Origin: Xiphydria camelus
Taxonomy: Eukaryota > Arthropoda > Insecta > Hymenoptera > Xiphydriidae
Assembly: GCA_963678675.1 (NCBI GenBank)
Contig: OY783196.1
Span: forward strand, 29,924,827-29,988,826
DNA: 64,000 nt
Direction of reading: 5' to 3'
The number at the start of each line of letters is the position of its first letter. The stretch's first letter is position 1. Shown one piece after another: positions 36,769 through 48,375 of this stretch. The notes beneath the pieces were generated by a model that saw nothing but the letters and a program-made list of their open reading frames with translations, had not been told where the DNA came from and made no database searches. A program made the translations under genes and the position numbers.

Positions 36769-36920
36769 CACTGAGAAAAAAATGTACTTGATCGAAATAA
36801 ACGTGCCTTTGGATAGTCCCAAGGGCATATTTATTCGATTTAAATAAATATCGATTTGATTCAAATAACATCTAATTAATTCAATAATATAATATTTGCG
36901 TCCAACCGATACTCATTTAA

Positions 36921-37147
36921 CCCTTTCACTCACGAATTTTTATTTTTACAGCCATACAATTGATAATCTATATTCCAGCTCTCTTCGATGCTTTAAATTT
37001 GAATTTTTTTTAATTACAAAAAATGTTTTTTTCATAAATTTAATTTTTTTTTGTTTATTTATAAATTCAATTTTTAATTTTTATGGCGATATATGCCTTA
37101 TACGCGTTCGTTACAATGTCGACGATTGTACTTCTCGTGAACAAACG

Positions 37148-37191
<44 letters not shown>

Positions 37192-37270
37192 TAATTTATG
37201 ACCTTATATAATATATATACATTAATCCCCCCACGTGTCCCCACATTTGTGGTCACCATGAGCGAAAGTG
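36921..37270 (+). mobile_element. nested TTAA-flanked element (piggyBac-like)
   Basis: A 350-bp insertion bounded by TTAA at 36917-36920 and 37271-37274. Its ends are inverted repeats CCCTTTCACTCACG and CATGAGCGAAAGTG. CCC-starting TIRs with TTAA duplication are typical of piggyBac-type elements. It contains a long GA microsatellite and a T-rich interior. The frame at 36896-37201 reads through the GA repeat and is not considered coding. Confidence 0.8.
37151..37187 (+). repeat. (AG)n microsatellite inside the nested element
   Basis: About 18 AG units. Confidence 0.95.
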
Positions 37271-37344
37271 TTAATCGAATAAATACGCTCTTGGGATTAT
37301 CCAAAGGCACGTTTATTTCGATCAAGTACATTTTTTTCTCAGTG

Positions 37345-40275
37345 TACACGTATATACATAGTTAACCTACTTCGGCATTCCGACGTAGGCGCGCGTCTCG
37401 AAGCGAGTTTGTCTCCGCGCGATTTCGCGGATGATTTCAAAGTTTCGACGTGACTCGGGGTCGCGCAATAGGGCGAAGCGCGGAGGGAGGCTGCGCTATT
37501 ATTAATCTCCGGGTATTATGCCGTCCCGCGGGAGAGTCGACGTGACTGACACGACCGAGATGGGTATATCGTATAGGAAATGCAAAAAAAGTTGGAAGCC
37601 GAATAGCGTCACCTCTTCGCGCGGTGTCACGGGCCACGCACAACGGAACTTCGTCGCTCGGCATGCCGGCACACCGTGCGAAGGTGACCGCGCGCGCGCA
37701 TGTCAATTTGATCGATGGCTGATTTGAGTGGCGATGAGAGAGTTATAGAGAGAGGGTGGGGGGGGGGGGGTGACGAGAATTTCAAATCAACGGCTCTCGA
37801 TAAAGGTCGTCGGAATACCAGCGAGCGACAATTCGTTGTTTTCGCGTCGAATACACCCTCGCGCGTCTACGCCGTCTCGTTGAACTCGCCCACTGTCGAT
37901 TCCGGCGAAAATCTAGACAATGTTTGCACGCCGATAGTCGCCGGACGTCGTCGATCGGCGTTGGACTTGCTGCAGCGGCCTGTGATTCGATGGGTATCTC
38001 TTCGTCGAGCAATTACAATGTTTGCTTCCGGATGTCCTGGTAGAATCGTCAAAGCGCTACAGTCGCTCGAGTGTCGGTCCGTTCCCTTCGATTTGCAGTA
38101 GGTAAAAATAGTATTTGCGCGCTTCGAACGGGGTCGTCGAGGTGGGGCGGGGTTGTCTATTTTTTACCTCGCTTCAGCTCACACGTTGAAATCGCATCGG
38201 AACGAGGAAACGCCAGAATCGTTGGTGATATCGATCAACGGTGAAACGAATTTTTAAAAGACGTTCGTAATATCGACCAACTGTGAGACGAATTTTTAAG
38301 AGACGTTCGAGTTTTAAAAGAGAAAAAATTGTAGAGATAGGATTACGCCAAGATTAAAGTGGCGCGGAAGTTCCAATTACCCGCGCGGATCGACGTTTTC
38401 AACTTTCGGACGACCTAACCCCGTCACGGGAGGACGAGATCGCCTCAGGGCAAAGTCTCCGAAATTTCAAGGAAGGCTCTCCGCGATGCTTCGAGTGGTA
38501 GGATAGCGAATTTTCGTAAGAGCGCTCGAAATGCAAATGTTCCTAAACTTCCGGATGGTGAGGGACGAAGAGGCAAGAGGAGGAGAGGGTCGAGCGAGTC
38601 TGAAATTTCTCGATAGATTCTCGGGTTGCCCGATAAATTTTTCGAACGTCTCGTCGAACGAGATGAAAAATAATTGAACAAATACTCGGATGTGAGAATA
38701 ACAATCACGAATGGAAGAAAATAATGGAAGGTTTACGTTGATGATACTGAAGAAATCAACTCGTTCGTAGTGAGAGACTTTGGTAACAATAATCACATCA
38801 CCCCGTAGTACCTCTGGATCCCCGTGATAAACGGCGACGTCTCGGGCGGGCGAAGCGTGCCGATTGGCGCGCGCTTTGTTGCGCGGCGAAACTACTTGAA
38901 ACTTTCATCCAATCAACGAAACACTCTTCGGCGCCAGCGCTCGTCGCGAGAGGATCCAGGCTAATGCTCGCTGCGGAAATCCGCGAGTGCACTGAAAAGC
39001 GATCATCGCCGTGGAATTTCGGCGCGCGGACGTTTCGAGCGGCTCGCTTCGGAAGAATACCAAGCGCGCCGAACTTTTACGCGCACCTTCGTCGCGACGC
39101 TGCGAGAACGACGCGACGTTCCGGTCGATCCGCCGAAGCGCGCCGATTAGAATAAAAGGAGAATTTTTAGAACCAGATGACCAAATCCGTGAGATACTGT
39201 AATTATTAGGTATATTTCGCGCCAGCAAAACACATCCTATATATATATATATAGTAGAGGTGCAGATATTTCCTGCAAACTATAGAGTACAAACGAAAAG
39301 GAATCGATCCGCGAGCTCGCTCCAGATACACGCATCGCGACGCGCGTGTATGCGCAATTAAAAAAAACTCTCCTGCCGTTAGCGATCGTCGCCGGAGTGC
39401 GGCAGACGCAATTTCAACGCGTCAATTTACCCAGATTAACGTCGACTTTACATCGTCGTGCCCCGCGAAACGCTGTAATCCGCAGGAGAAGCTGCAATGA
39501 AAAAAAAAACAGGCAGAGGCAGAGGGACGAATCAACTTTTTGCATTTTCCCGCACAGTTGGTACCGCGACGCGCGCTGAAAAGCGTACCTATTCTCGCAG
39601 TGGCGGCGGCGACTGGACGCTGTGCATGTCCCGCGGCTAACTCATCGCGGAACAAAGGCGGAGCGACGTTTCGGATGAAATTAAAAAAAGCCCGACTCCC
39701 GCTTCGCCCCGCGGTTGCATTCGCACGGGAATGTGTGCAGGCGCGAGTCTTGCGTCGAAATCCATATGCGCGCGTACGTCGCTTCGCCCGCGCGGAAGGG
39801 GAGTCTATGCACTCTGCCGCATTGCGAGCAGGCGCGCATCTGCGGTACGTGTCTCGCGCGCGGCGCACTTCAGCACCGTTCCGCGATGCACATAGTTGCA
39901 TCCGGCGCGCTACAAACGGTCAGCCGCCTGAGTACCAGCCGCTCGCCCCTCAAGAGGAGCGTTAAAAGTCGTTTAATTGAGTCGGACGTGCATTTGAGCG
40001 ATGCAATTTTCGTGCCTCGGCCGGGGGATATCGCGCACCGTCGTATAGCAGGGTTGGAATGATCGAACCTCGCACTATTTTACCTCCAATCTCGCCTACG
40101 CATTCCGATCGTTATTGCGCTGAGCTTCCAAATAGTTGATAGTTTCGTTTTTCACAGATCGCGCTTTTGGTGATAAAATTCTCTCGAAAAAAATGCGAGT
40201 AAATTGGAATTTTATCGAAACTAATTCCCGCGTCACATACATCGAATATTTCTCTCCCTTAAAAATTCGTATGCG
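37345..40275. other. non-coding, no gene seen
   Basis: Contains a poly-G run (37758-37770), a two-copy 42-bp tandem repeat at 38228-38311 (ATATCGATCAAC, then CGAATTTTTAAAAGACGTTC) and a short TA run at 39238-39252. The frames at 37715-38101 and 39540-39965 have no domain and are not supported as genes. Confidence 0.5.
37758..37770 (+). repeat. poly-G tract (13 G)
   Basis: A homopolymer run after AGAGAGGGT. Confidence 0.9.
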
Positions 40276-40527
40276 CACCGAGGGAAAGGATTCAGTTGCA
40301 TACGAACCTGATGGAATAATTTATTTGAGATAAGTAGACATTTATTCGAATTCAACGATAATCTATTTGAATGAAACAAATATTTTCTATATCTTTTTAA
40401 TCGTGTACGAACCTGGTAGATCATTTATCTCATTCAAACAGACTTTTGTTCGATATGAATAAATTCCTATCCGTCTCGAATAAATATTTCTGTTAGGTTC
40501 GTATTCAACTAGACCTTTTCCCGAGTG
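40276..40527 (+). mobile_element. MITE with CACCGAGGGAAAGG ends
   Basis: A 252-bp element. The left end CACCGAGGGAAAGGATTCAG, then GCATACGAACCTGA, pairs with the complement of the right end (GGTTCGTATTCAACTAGACC, then TTTTCCCGAGTG). The sub-terminal ATTTATTTGAGA/TCTCGAATAAAT blocks also pair. TA follows the right end; the left dinucleotide is GC. It belongs to the group with CACYGRG-type ends. Confidence 0.75.
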
Positions 40528-41811
40528 TATGACTTTCCAAAATTACAGTTTCGATATTAACCCAAATACTCCCGAAACTATTTTTTTTTTGTGAAAAAGT
40601 ATACTTTTATATCTCGATACGAGTAGATTAACTGTTTGTCAAATGGACATTTTTTATACGTCCTTTTACAAGGGCGGGGTGGTACTATTTGGGTTAATTT
40701 CCATCGCGACAAGGGGAACGGTGTCACCGTTTACTCCACTTCCATACCAAGACGCCACCCCGACGATATTATTAGATTAGCGCCGATCGGTCACGTCTGC
40801 CGCGAGCACGTGACGTGCATTAGTCGAATGACTGTATAACGCGCGACGTTGCAGCCCCAGTTACTCACTGACAGAAATTGAGTACACGAGAGCGAGCAGC
40901 GCGCTCGTATAGATGTCGTGAATATGTATACCGGAAAGTGCGACGCGTCATATCAAACTACCCTTATCAGCTCTCGGCGTCTGATATTTTACAGAGACAA
41001 ATTTGAAAGCTTTCACCGAAAAATTCTCTGTATCGCGCATCCTAAAGCGTTATTCACTCGCATTCCTCGATCCCAAATATAGTAGCCATCGCGGGAGTCC
41101 AACTGTACACCCGTCCCACCCCCGCGCGTACCAAACGCGCAGCACCCCCCCCCCCCCCCCCCCCCCCCCGCGAAAAACAAACTACACTCGAGAGCGTACA
41201 GATATAAGCACGCGCACATATTGACATTTTCCAGACGCGGTTATTACGGCCAGGGCAATTATTCCACGCGACTCCAACTATGCGGGGAGGACGCGCGCGG
41301 CAATTTTCTCACCCGCGTTTAATTCGGCTGCGCCGGGACGATACGCGTTTCCGGCGAAATTAGAGGTTAAACCGGGTTCGCGCCGCGTCGTTTCGCGGTA
41401 TCCGCAAAGCCAACCAACCCCCGCCGTCGACGGAACGCGGCGGCGCGGCCCGGGCGCGCCGCGAAGAGCGGAGACTGTTTGCATAGAATTGAGCTCGTTT
41501 CGTCGGGGTACGGACGGGGCAAGGCGAAGAACCGGAGGGGGGAGACTCTATTTTATCGGAGAGATATTACCGCTCGTTAAGCCGAGCTAAGGTGTATCTC
41601 GTTTCGAGGCGGAGATTCCGCTGCACAGGCCGACGCGGCCTAGATTTCGCTCCGCGTATCTCCACTGCCGAAAGGGTTGGGGAGATCTGTCGCTTGATAG
41701 GATGGAACGGCCGCGTCGTCGGGCGAGATAAAGCGGGGAAAAAGCCACCAATCTCGAGATGCGCTGTAAAACTTGTTATAGGTGGCTGAAGGTACGTACC
41801 GCGAAGACGTA
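40528..41811. other. non-coding, no gene seen
   Basis: Contains a 25-base poly-C tract; otherwise nothing recognised. Confidence 0.5.
41145..41169 (+). repeat. poly-C tract (25 C)
   Basis: The longest homopolymer of the window; its length is likely approximate in the assembly. Confidence 0.9.
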
Positions 41812-41877
41812 CACAGAGAAAAAAAATTCTTTGGATCAAAGAAATCGAATTCTTTGGTTTTCAATTCTTCCACTTAA

Positions 41878-43712
41878 AGAACGCGTCTTTAAGTCAGTGA
41901 TATTAGTATTTATTTGAAAAGACTGCAGTTTTCACTTGAAAGAAATGACTTTATCGAATTTTTTTCTTTCCCCGAAAGAAATATTCTTTCAAATCAACAA
42001 GAAACGTCTTTCCGTCAATAACTCCGACGTCTTTAATGCTAACGCAGTTTTTCTTTAACTGAAAGAAGTATAGTATAGTCATTGTGAATTACGTATTTCT
42101 TTGAAACAAATTGTTTCTTTAAATCAACATATGAATTGTTAGAACTAAAGAACGCAGAATAATCGTTGTAATAATTTGCTTCATTTCACTTGAAGAACGC
42201 GTCTTTAAGTCAATGATTTTACTATTTATCTGGAACACTACATTTTTTACGTGAAAGAAATGACTTCATCGAATATTTGTCTTTCCCCGAAAGAAATATT
42301 CTTTCAAATCAACAGAAAACGTCTTTCCGTTAATAATTCTGACGTCTTTAATGGTAATGCAGTTTTTCTTTAACTGAAAGAAGTATAGTATAGTTATTAT
42401 GAATTACGTATTTCTTTGAAACAAATTGTTTCTTTAAACCAACACATGAATTGTTAGAACCAAAGAACGCAGAATAATCGTTCTAATAATTTGCTTCATT
42501 CCACTCGAAGAACGCATTTCTCAAGTCAATGATTTTACTATTTATCTGAAAAAGCTGCATTTTTCACTTGAAAGAAATGACTTCATTGAATATTTGTCTT
42601 TCCCCGAAAGAAATATTCTTTCAAATCAACAAGAAACGTCTTTCCGTCAATAACTCCGACGTCTTTAATGCTAACGCAGTTTTTCTTTAACTGAAAGAAG
42701 TATAGTATAGTCATTGTGAATTACGTATTTCTTTGAAACAAATTGTTTCTTTAAATCAACATATGAATTGTTAGAACCAAAGAACGCAGAATAATCGTTG
42801 TAATAATTTGCTTCATTTCACTTGAAGAACGCGTCTTTAAGTCAATGATTTTACTATTTATCTGGAACACTACATTTTTTACGTGAAAGAAATGACTTCA
42901 TCGAATATTTGTCTTTCCCCGAAAGAAATATTCTTTCACATCAACAGAAAACGCCTTTCCGTCAATAATTCTGACGTCTTTAATGCTAACGTAGTTTTTC
43001 TTTAACTGAAAGAAGTATGGTATAGTCATTGTGAATTACGTATTTCCTTAAAACAGATTGTTTCTTTAAATCAACACATGAATTGTTAGAATCAAAGAAC
43101 GCAGAATAATCGTTGTAATAATTTGCTTCATTCCACTTGAAGAACGCGTCTTTCAAGTCAATGATTTTACTATTTATGTGAAAAGACTGCATTTTTCACT
43201 TGAAAAAAATGACTTCATTGAATATTTGTCTTTCCCCGAAAGAAATATTCTTTCAAATCAACAGAGAACGGCTTTCCGTTAATAATTCTGACGTCTTTAA
43301 TGGTAATGCAGTTTTTCTTTAACTGAAAGAAGTATAGTATAGTTATTATGAATTACGTATTTCTTTGAAACAAATTGTTTCTTTAAACCAACACATGAAT
43401 TGTTAGAACCAAAGAACGCAGAATAATCGTTCTAATAATTTGCTTCATTCCACTCGAAGAACGCATTTCTCAAGTCAATGATTTTACTATTTATCTGAAA
43501 AGACTGCATTTTTCACTTGAAAGAAATGACTTTATTGAATATTTGTCTTTCCCCGAAAGAAATATTCTTTCAAATCAACAAGAAACGTCTTTCCGTCAAT
43601 AACTCTGACGTCTTTAATGCTAACGCAGTTTTTCTTTAACTGAAAGAAGTATAGTATAGTCATTACGAATTACGTATTTCTTTGAAATAAATCGTTTCTC
43701 TAAATCAACAGA
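41878..43712 (+). repeat. tandem array A, ~316-bp unit, ~5.8 copies
   Basis: Unit starts, taken at AGAACGC, are at 41878, 42194, 42509, 42826, 43141 and 43458. Each unit holds the palindrome GAAAGAAATATTCTTTC, the block AACTGAAAGAAGTATAG and the block CGCAGAATAATCGTT. Units 2 and 5 share private variants (TGGTAATGCAG, GTTATTATGAATT, CATTTCTCAAG at the next junction), which points to a three-unit higher-order period or to gene conversion. Non-coding. Confidence 0.92.
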
Positions 43713-44454
43713 TGAATTAACACGTAACATTGAGGGAAAGTGAACACGAACCTAACTACCTAGGTACTGATCGCTACTGGCAGAGCGTGAGATCAAAACG
43801 TGAAAACTCGAACTCTCTATGATCAATACTTATAAAATTCCTTCAGCGAGTGTAAGAGGCTTGTGTGACTGAAGGAATGACTAGAAATTAAATCTAAGCT
43901 AAAAATGGGTATAAAGGACCCAGAATAATTGCAAGTCAGAGGGACTAGGACACCGCGCGTCACCGAGGGTAAAATCGGTCACTGTCGGTAAAGATAAAAT
44001 CGCTGTGCTAATATCCTGTTTGCCCGCTATGTGGCGAATATTCTCGGATGCAAATTTATGTTTTACTATTTATAAGAGCAACGTTGAAAAGTGTAATAGT
44101 TGTCGTTTTATGGATCAATTGGGGCTTTGATCAGCTGGTTTTTGGAAGTGGGTGAGGTGTCGCGAACTCGCTCCAGCCTTGCCGCTGGTTGGCTTGGTAC
44201 TACAGTGCTTCCAGGACCGGCCCATTAGTCTCTTGTAAATATTAGTTTTTTTCGCACAGCAGTCACAAACCATTGGCAAGCGGCGCTTTTAACAATCTGC
44301 GCATGCATTTATCAGTTGCGTTTTACTTCCAGTGAAATATCTAGCTCTCTCTTCAAAATACGGCGTTCATCTGATCGGAGACAATTTTACTTGGACCAAA
44401 GGAATATTATATTTTCAACTTGAAGAAATATTTCTTTACTTTAAATTATTATGT
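43713..44454. other. unique spacer between the two arrays
   Basis: A sequence of about 740 bp, unlike either array, containing a small CCTTCAG...CTGAAGG hairpin near 43842-43886. No coding frame above background. It may be the original interior of the transposon. Confidence 0.5.
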
Positions 44455-45342
44455 CTTTGACTAGATGACCTATTTCTTGCCGCGAAAGACGCGAGTAATT
44501 GTCTTCAATACAACTTTTTTCGAGGTAAATATAGATATCTCAGTTAGTAAGAAATACTCTGTTACGCCGAAGACATATTTCTTTGACTAGATGACCTATT
44601 TCTTGCCGCGAAAGACGCGAGTAATTGTCTTGAATACAACTTTTTTCGAGGCAAATATAGATATCTCAGTTAGGAAGAAATATTCTGTTACGCCGAAGAC
44701 ATATTTCTTTGACTACATGACCTATTTCTTGCCGCGAAAGACGCGAGTAATTGTCTTGAATACAACTTTTTTCGAGGCAAATATAGATATCTCAGTTAGG
44801 AAGAAATATTCTGTTACGCCGAAGACATATTTCTTTGACTAGATGACCTATTTCTTGCCGCGAAAGACGCGAGTAATTGTCTTGAATACAACTTTTTTCA
44901 AGGCAAATATAGATATCTCAGTTAGGAAGAAATATTCTGTTCCGCCGAAGACATATTTCTTTAACTAGATGACCTATTTCTTGCCGCAAAAGACGCCAGT
45001 AATTGTCTTGAATACAACTTTTTTCGAGGCAAATATAGATATCTCAGTTAGTAAGAAATATTCTGTTATGCCGAAGACATATTTCTTTGACTAGATGACC
45101 TATTTCTTGCCGCGAAAGACGCAAGTAATTGTCTTGAATACAACTTTTTTCGAGGCAAATATAGATATCTCAGTTAGTAAGAAATATTCTGTTACGCCGA
45201 AGACATATTTCTTCGACTAGATGACCTATTTCTTGCCGCAAAAGACGCGAGTAATTGTCTTGAATACAACTTTTTTCGAGGCAAATATAGATATCTCAGT
45301 TAGTAAGAAATATTCTGTTACGCCGAAGACATATTTCTTTGT
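44455..45342 (+). repeat. tandem array B, 126-bp unit, 7 copies
   Basis: Units recur every 126 bp exactly (CTAGATGACC at 44461, 44587, CTACATGACC at 44713, then 44839, 44965, 45091, 45217). Identity is very high, with scattered single-base changes. The unit is 42 codons long, so one frame persists through the array, but each unit carries an in-frame TAG (GACTAGATG) except where it mutated to TAC at 44713. It is therefore not read as a coding repeat. Confidence 0.95.
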
Positions 45343-45595
45343 TTCAAAAACGCACTTCTTTTGCCAAATAACATCACAGTTCGAATCGAAGGTACAAGGA
45401 TTCAAAATAAATAAATGCTCCTTCATTTGTACAACTGTTTCTGTCGGACCAAAGAAATATATCTTCCATTGAAATATTTGCTTTCGATGAAAGATTTCTT
45501 TGGACTAAAAAAATATAGTTTCGGAGCTATACAAAGAAATATTTCTTTCAACCCGAATAAAATGTCTTTGATCCAAAGAATTTTTTTTCTCAGTG

Positions 45596-46410
45596 TACGT
45601 CGGTATATTTTATCCTCCCCTATTTCATCGTCAGTGCACTCAACAAATTTTTTTATGGAACGTGGCAATCATTCTGACTGCATCAGCCGGAATTTCTGCT
45701 TGCTATACTTCTTGCGACAGCCAGAATTATTGCTGCGGTATCTATATGAATACGTTTAAGCGAAGATGGTTGGAGACAATAATACTACGATGGCTATATC
45801 GGGTCTATTGTATGGCTCGTCTGAGAAAGTGCATATAAGAAGTTTTAGATATATGGAACTGTGCTACCGAATACGCGGTGTATAGCTGAGCTGTGAACCA
45901 CACAGTTAGAGATGTCAAAAGCAAGATATTTCGTAGCATTTTTTTCAGCATGCTGTCGCCCGGGCTGCACTCATTTCATTACAGTTGAATATTGTTACCG
46001 GGATCGTTTTTGATAAATCAATTTTCGCCAGACTCGTTGTTATACAGGTTGATCCTGCTCTCTTATTGTTTTATTTGTAACGAATGACATTTTCCAATTT
46101 CACAATTTCCCGAAGAAAAAAGCATTCGCTTCGACGTCATTCTCGATCAAGGAGTTAAGATTTCGAGGGCACAACTTTTCGCCGTTTCACACCATTGATG
46201 GATTCACTTTCGTCGGGATGATTCTTAACAGCTTCGCGCGCAGGAGGCCATTTTCCATGGGATTAAATTGCACCGTCCCTTCGCCCCCCGCGCCGAGCGG
46301 CTGTCAGTCCGTCATCCCCCTTTTCGATGAAATTTACAAAGCGACGACACTTTGCGAGAACGACGTCGAACAAAGGAGGTACTTAACTTTTTTCTTTCGA
46401 TAAAATGGCC

Positions 46411-46449
<39 letters not shown>

Positions 46450-48375
46450 GGCGGCCCTGATTGGCGAAGCGATTACGGTCGCACGACACGCGGGGGGCAG
46501 TTTGCAGGAGAGCCCAACGCTATATAGAATGCCTCCGCCGCAGCGCGGTCTGAAATTTCCTGTGGGAAAAAAAAAACCACGGAAGAGAGAGGATCGCTCT
46601 CGTCGTCGTGCCCCATTTGGAGAAACGAGGATCGAGAATGCGCCGTTATAAGCCGGAGCGCCCGCCGCGCCCTCGATCAAGACAGGCTGCATTCGAGTGC
46701 AGCAGAGGACGAACAATGGGAGCGGTGGAATGCAAAAAACCGCTCCTGGGACGATCCTCTGGAGAGAGGATCCTGCGGGGACGAGAGCTCTCGTTAGTAC
46801 CGCGATATCGGAGACCTGACTTTAAATAAACGCTTATGTGGAACAGTCGGGGAGTTCTATTCGCGTGGTTCTCTCGCGGAAAAAAAGGAACGAACGCATC
46901 GGGTGGTGCTCTGGTCGTCGATAAATCGATCATTTTATATCTGAATTCCACCACCTATACTTGTCGCCGTTTTTCCCGCGAAACGACGAAAGATATCGCG
47001 TCGCGTGACCCGTGTAGAATCTACTCCGTCGATGTAAAAAAAATCTGACAACAGGAGCGAACCATCCGTATATATATCGCTTCTGTATTTGTACCACGGT
47101 GAGATTTCACCGGAGGGACCGCCTCTCGCGTGACTCGACGCGCGATTCACGCGCGCGCGAAGGAACGAGTGCCAGGTACAGTCGGCACGATAATTGTTGA
47201 GCCAAAATTCCCAGAAACGATAAGACGGTATTCTCTCGGAACGCGACGGTCTGACGCTTTGCAAACAGTGGCGTACCTTGAAATTTTCGGAAATTAAATT
47301 TCTCCCTTTTCGTTTTCGCCTTCATTGATTTCTTTTAATAAGAAATTAACCCCTTCTTGCATCTTGTACCATACATATGTATATGGCACATATACTGATA
47401 CCTACCTGATGTGTGCTACCATCTGTTATAAAACGTTGTAAATCTTCTCGACTGCGATATATATAAACAAAGTTATACGTATTAGTAACCAATTGTACGT
47501 ACGTTATTGTTCCTGTGTATGGTGTACCATACGTGGTATAAATAATTTTTTAATAAACATTTTTTTAATTATCTTTCTGATGAATAATAGGAGCAAACCT
47601 TTCATATATTTTTTTCATGAAATTTATAAAAATCATGCAGAAATGGGGTAAACTAAAAATTCACAGGACGACACGCTCACAAAGAAACACGCTACCCTAT
47701 AAATCGACTGCAAAGCACGGCATGCAAATAATGCTAACTGCAATCTGCTACGGTAAACGCTGCGCCGCCAATGTCTTCAACTCGGGTGCCGAATGAGGAT
47801 GACACCGAGAAAGTGACGCAGCAGTCTTCTACCGACCGTATATCGCGAGCCGGAACTCCTTCTCCTACGAAACCATCGATTCCCCCGCTTTCCGGAGAAC
47901 GCGAAGTCGCGCTCCGCTCGACGAATAAGCCCCGCGGGCGAGTATCCAGTTCCGCGTTTTTTATTCGACGCCGACGAATTTACGCGGCCGTGGTCCTCTC
48001 GTCGCGATCTATCTCTCGTTTACGGCTGCCGAGGACAAAAACAATTTTCCGTCGAAATAGTTTTTTTTATCGGCCCTACGTCGCGTGGGAATTCGAGGGT
48101 TCCTTCCTCCCGCGGCGCGGACGTAGTTCGGCTGCGGGCACGTTTTCTCGGAAAAACCATCAATTTGCGAACTCGTCAATTTTGCTTCCCGTTCCGCTCG
48201 AAACCCTCCCACTGACCCTCGCGCCGTTATCCTTTTTCTACCCGCGCTCTTTCCCCGGACGCGCGCCTCTTCTCCCGTCCACGTGGATCCTTCGGACGCT
48301 CTTAAAACGAGAGGCCACGTCGAGACGAGACCCGAAGAAGGATGTCCGTATTGGTAACGGAAGACGCTTCGGATA
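45596..48375. other. non-coding; one weak candidate start at 47771
   Basis: Contains a CT microsatellite (46414-46447) and an AT-rich stretch at 47340-47640. The plus frame from 47771 is discussed under findings. No gene is called. Confidence 0.45.
46414..46447 (+). repeat. (CT)n microsatellite
   Basis: About 17 CT units. Confidence 0.95.

Larger units (their letters stand above)
36769..37344 (+). mobile_element. CACTGAGAAA MITE family B, full copy with nested TTAA element
   Basis: Flanked by TA (36767-36768 and 37345-37346). The terminal inverted repeats are about 70 bp and differ at only a few positions (CACTGAGAAAAAAATGTACT, TGATCGAAATAAACGTGCC, TTTGGATA-TCCCAAG). The host element is interrupted at 36917-37274 by another insertion. 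The copy at 27942 lacks that insertion, which shows the original structure. Non-coding; TA duplication suggests mobilisation by a Tc1/mariner-type transposase. Confidence 0.9.
41812..45595 (+). mobile_element. 3.8-kb TIR element carrying two satellite-like arrays
   Basis: TA precedes (41810-41811) and follows (45596-45597) the element. The left end CACAGAGAAAAAAAATTCTT, then TGGATCAAAGAAAT, is matched by the complement of the right end (CTTTGATCCAAAGAATTTTT, then TTTCTCAGTG). Between them lie about 5.8 copies of a 316-bp unit, a 700-bp unique spacer, and seven copies of a 126-bp unit. Motifs of the ends (AAAGAAAT, TTCTTT) recur throughout both arrays. No transposase frame is present. The ends place it with the TA-flanked CACTGAGAAA elements, so it may be a MITE that grew by internal tandem amplification. 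Confidence 0.85.

Noticed and set aside
44591..44842. 83-codon frame with a 42-residue internal repeat
   Set aside because: Lies in the 126-bp tandem array; other units have an in-frame stop, so the repeat is not coding.
41812..45595. CRISPR array as an explanation for the regular repeats
   Set aside because: Units are 316 and 126 bp contiguous tandem repeats without unique spacers, in a eukaryotic context.
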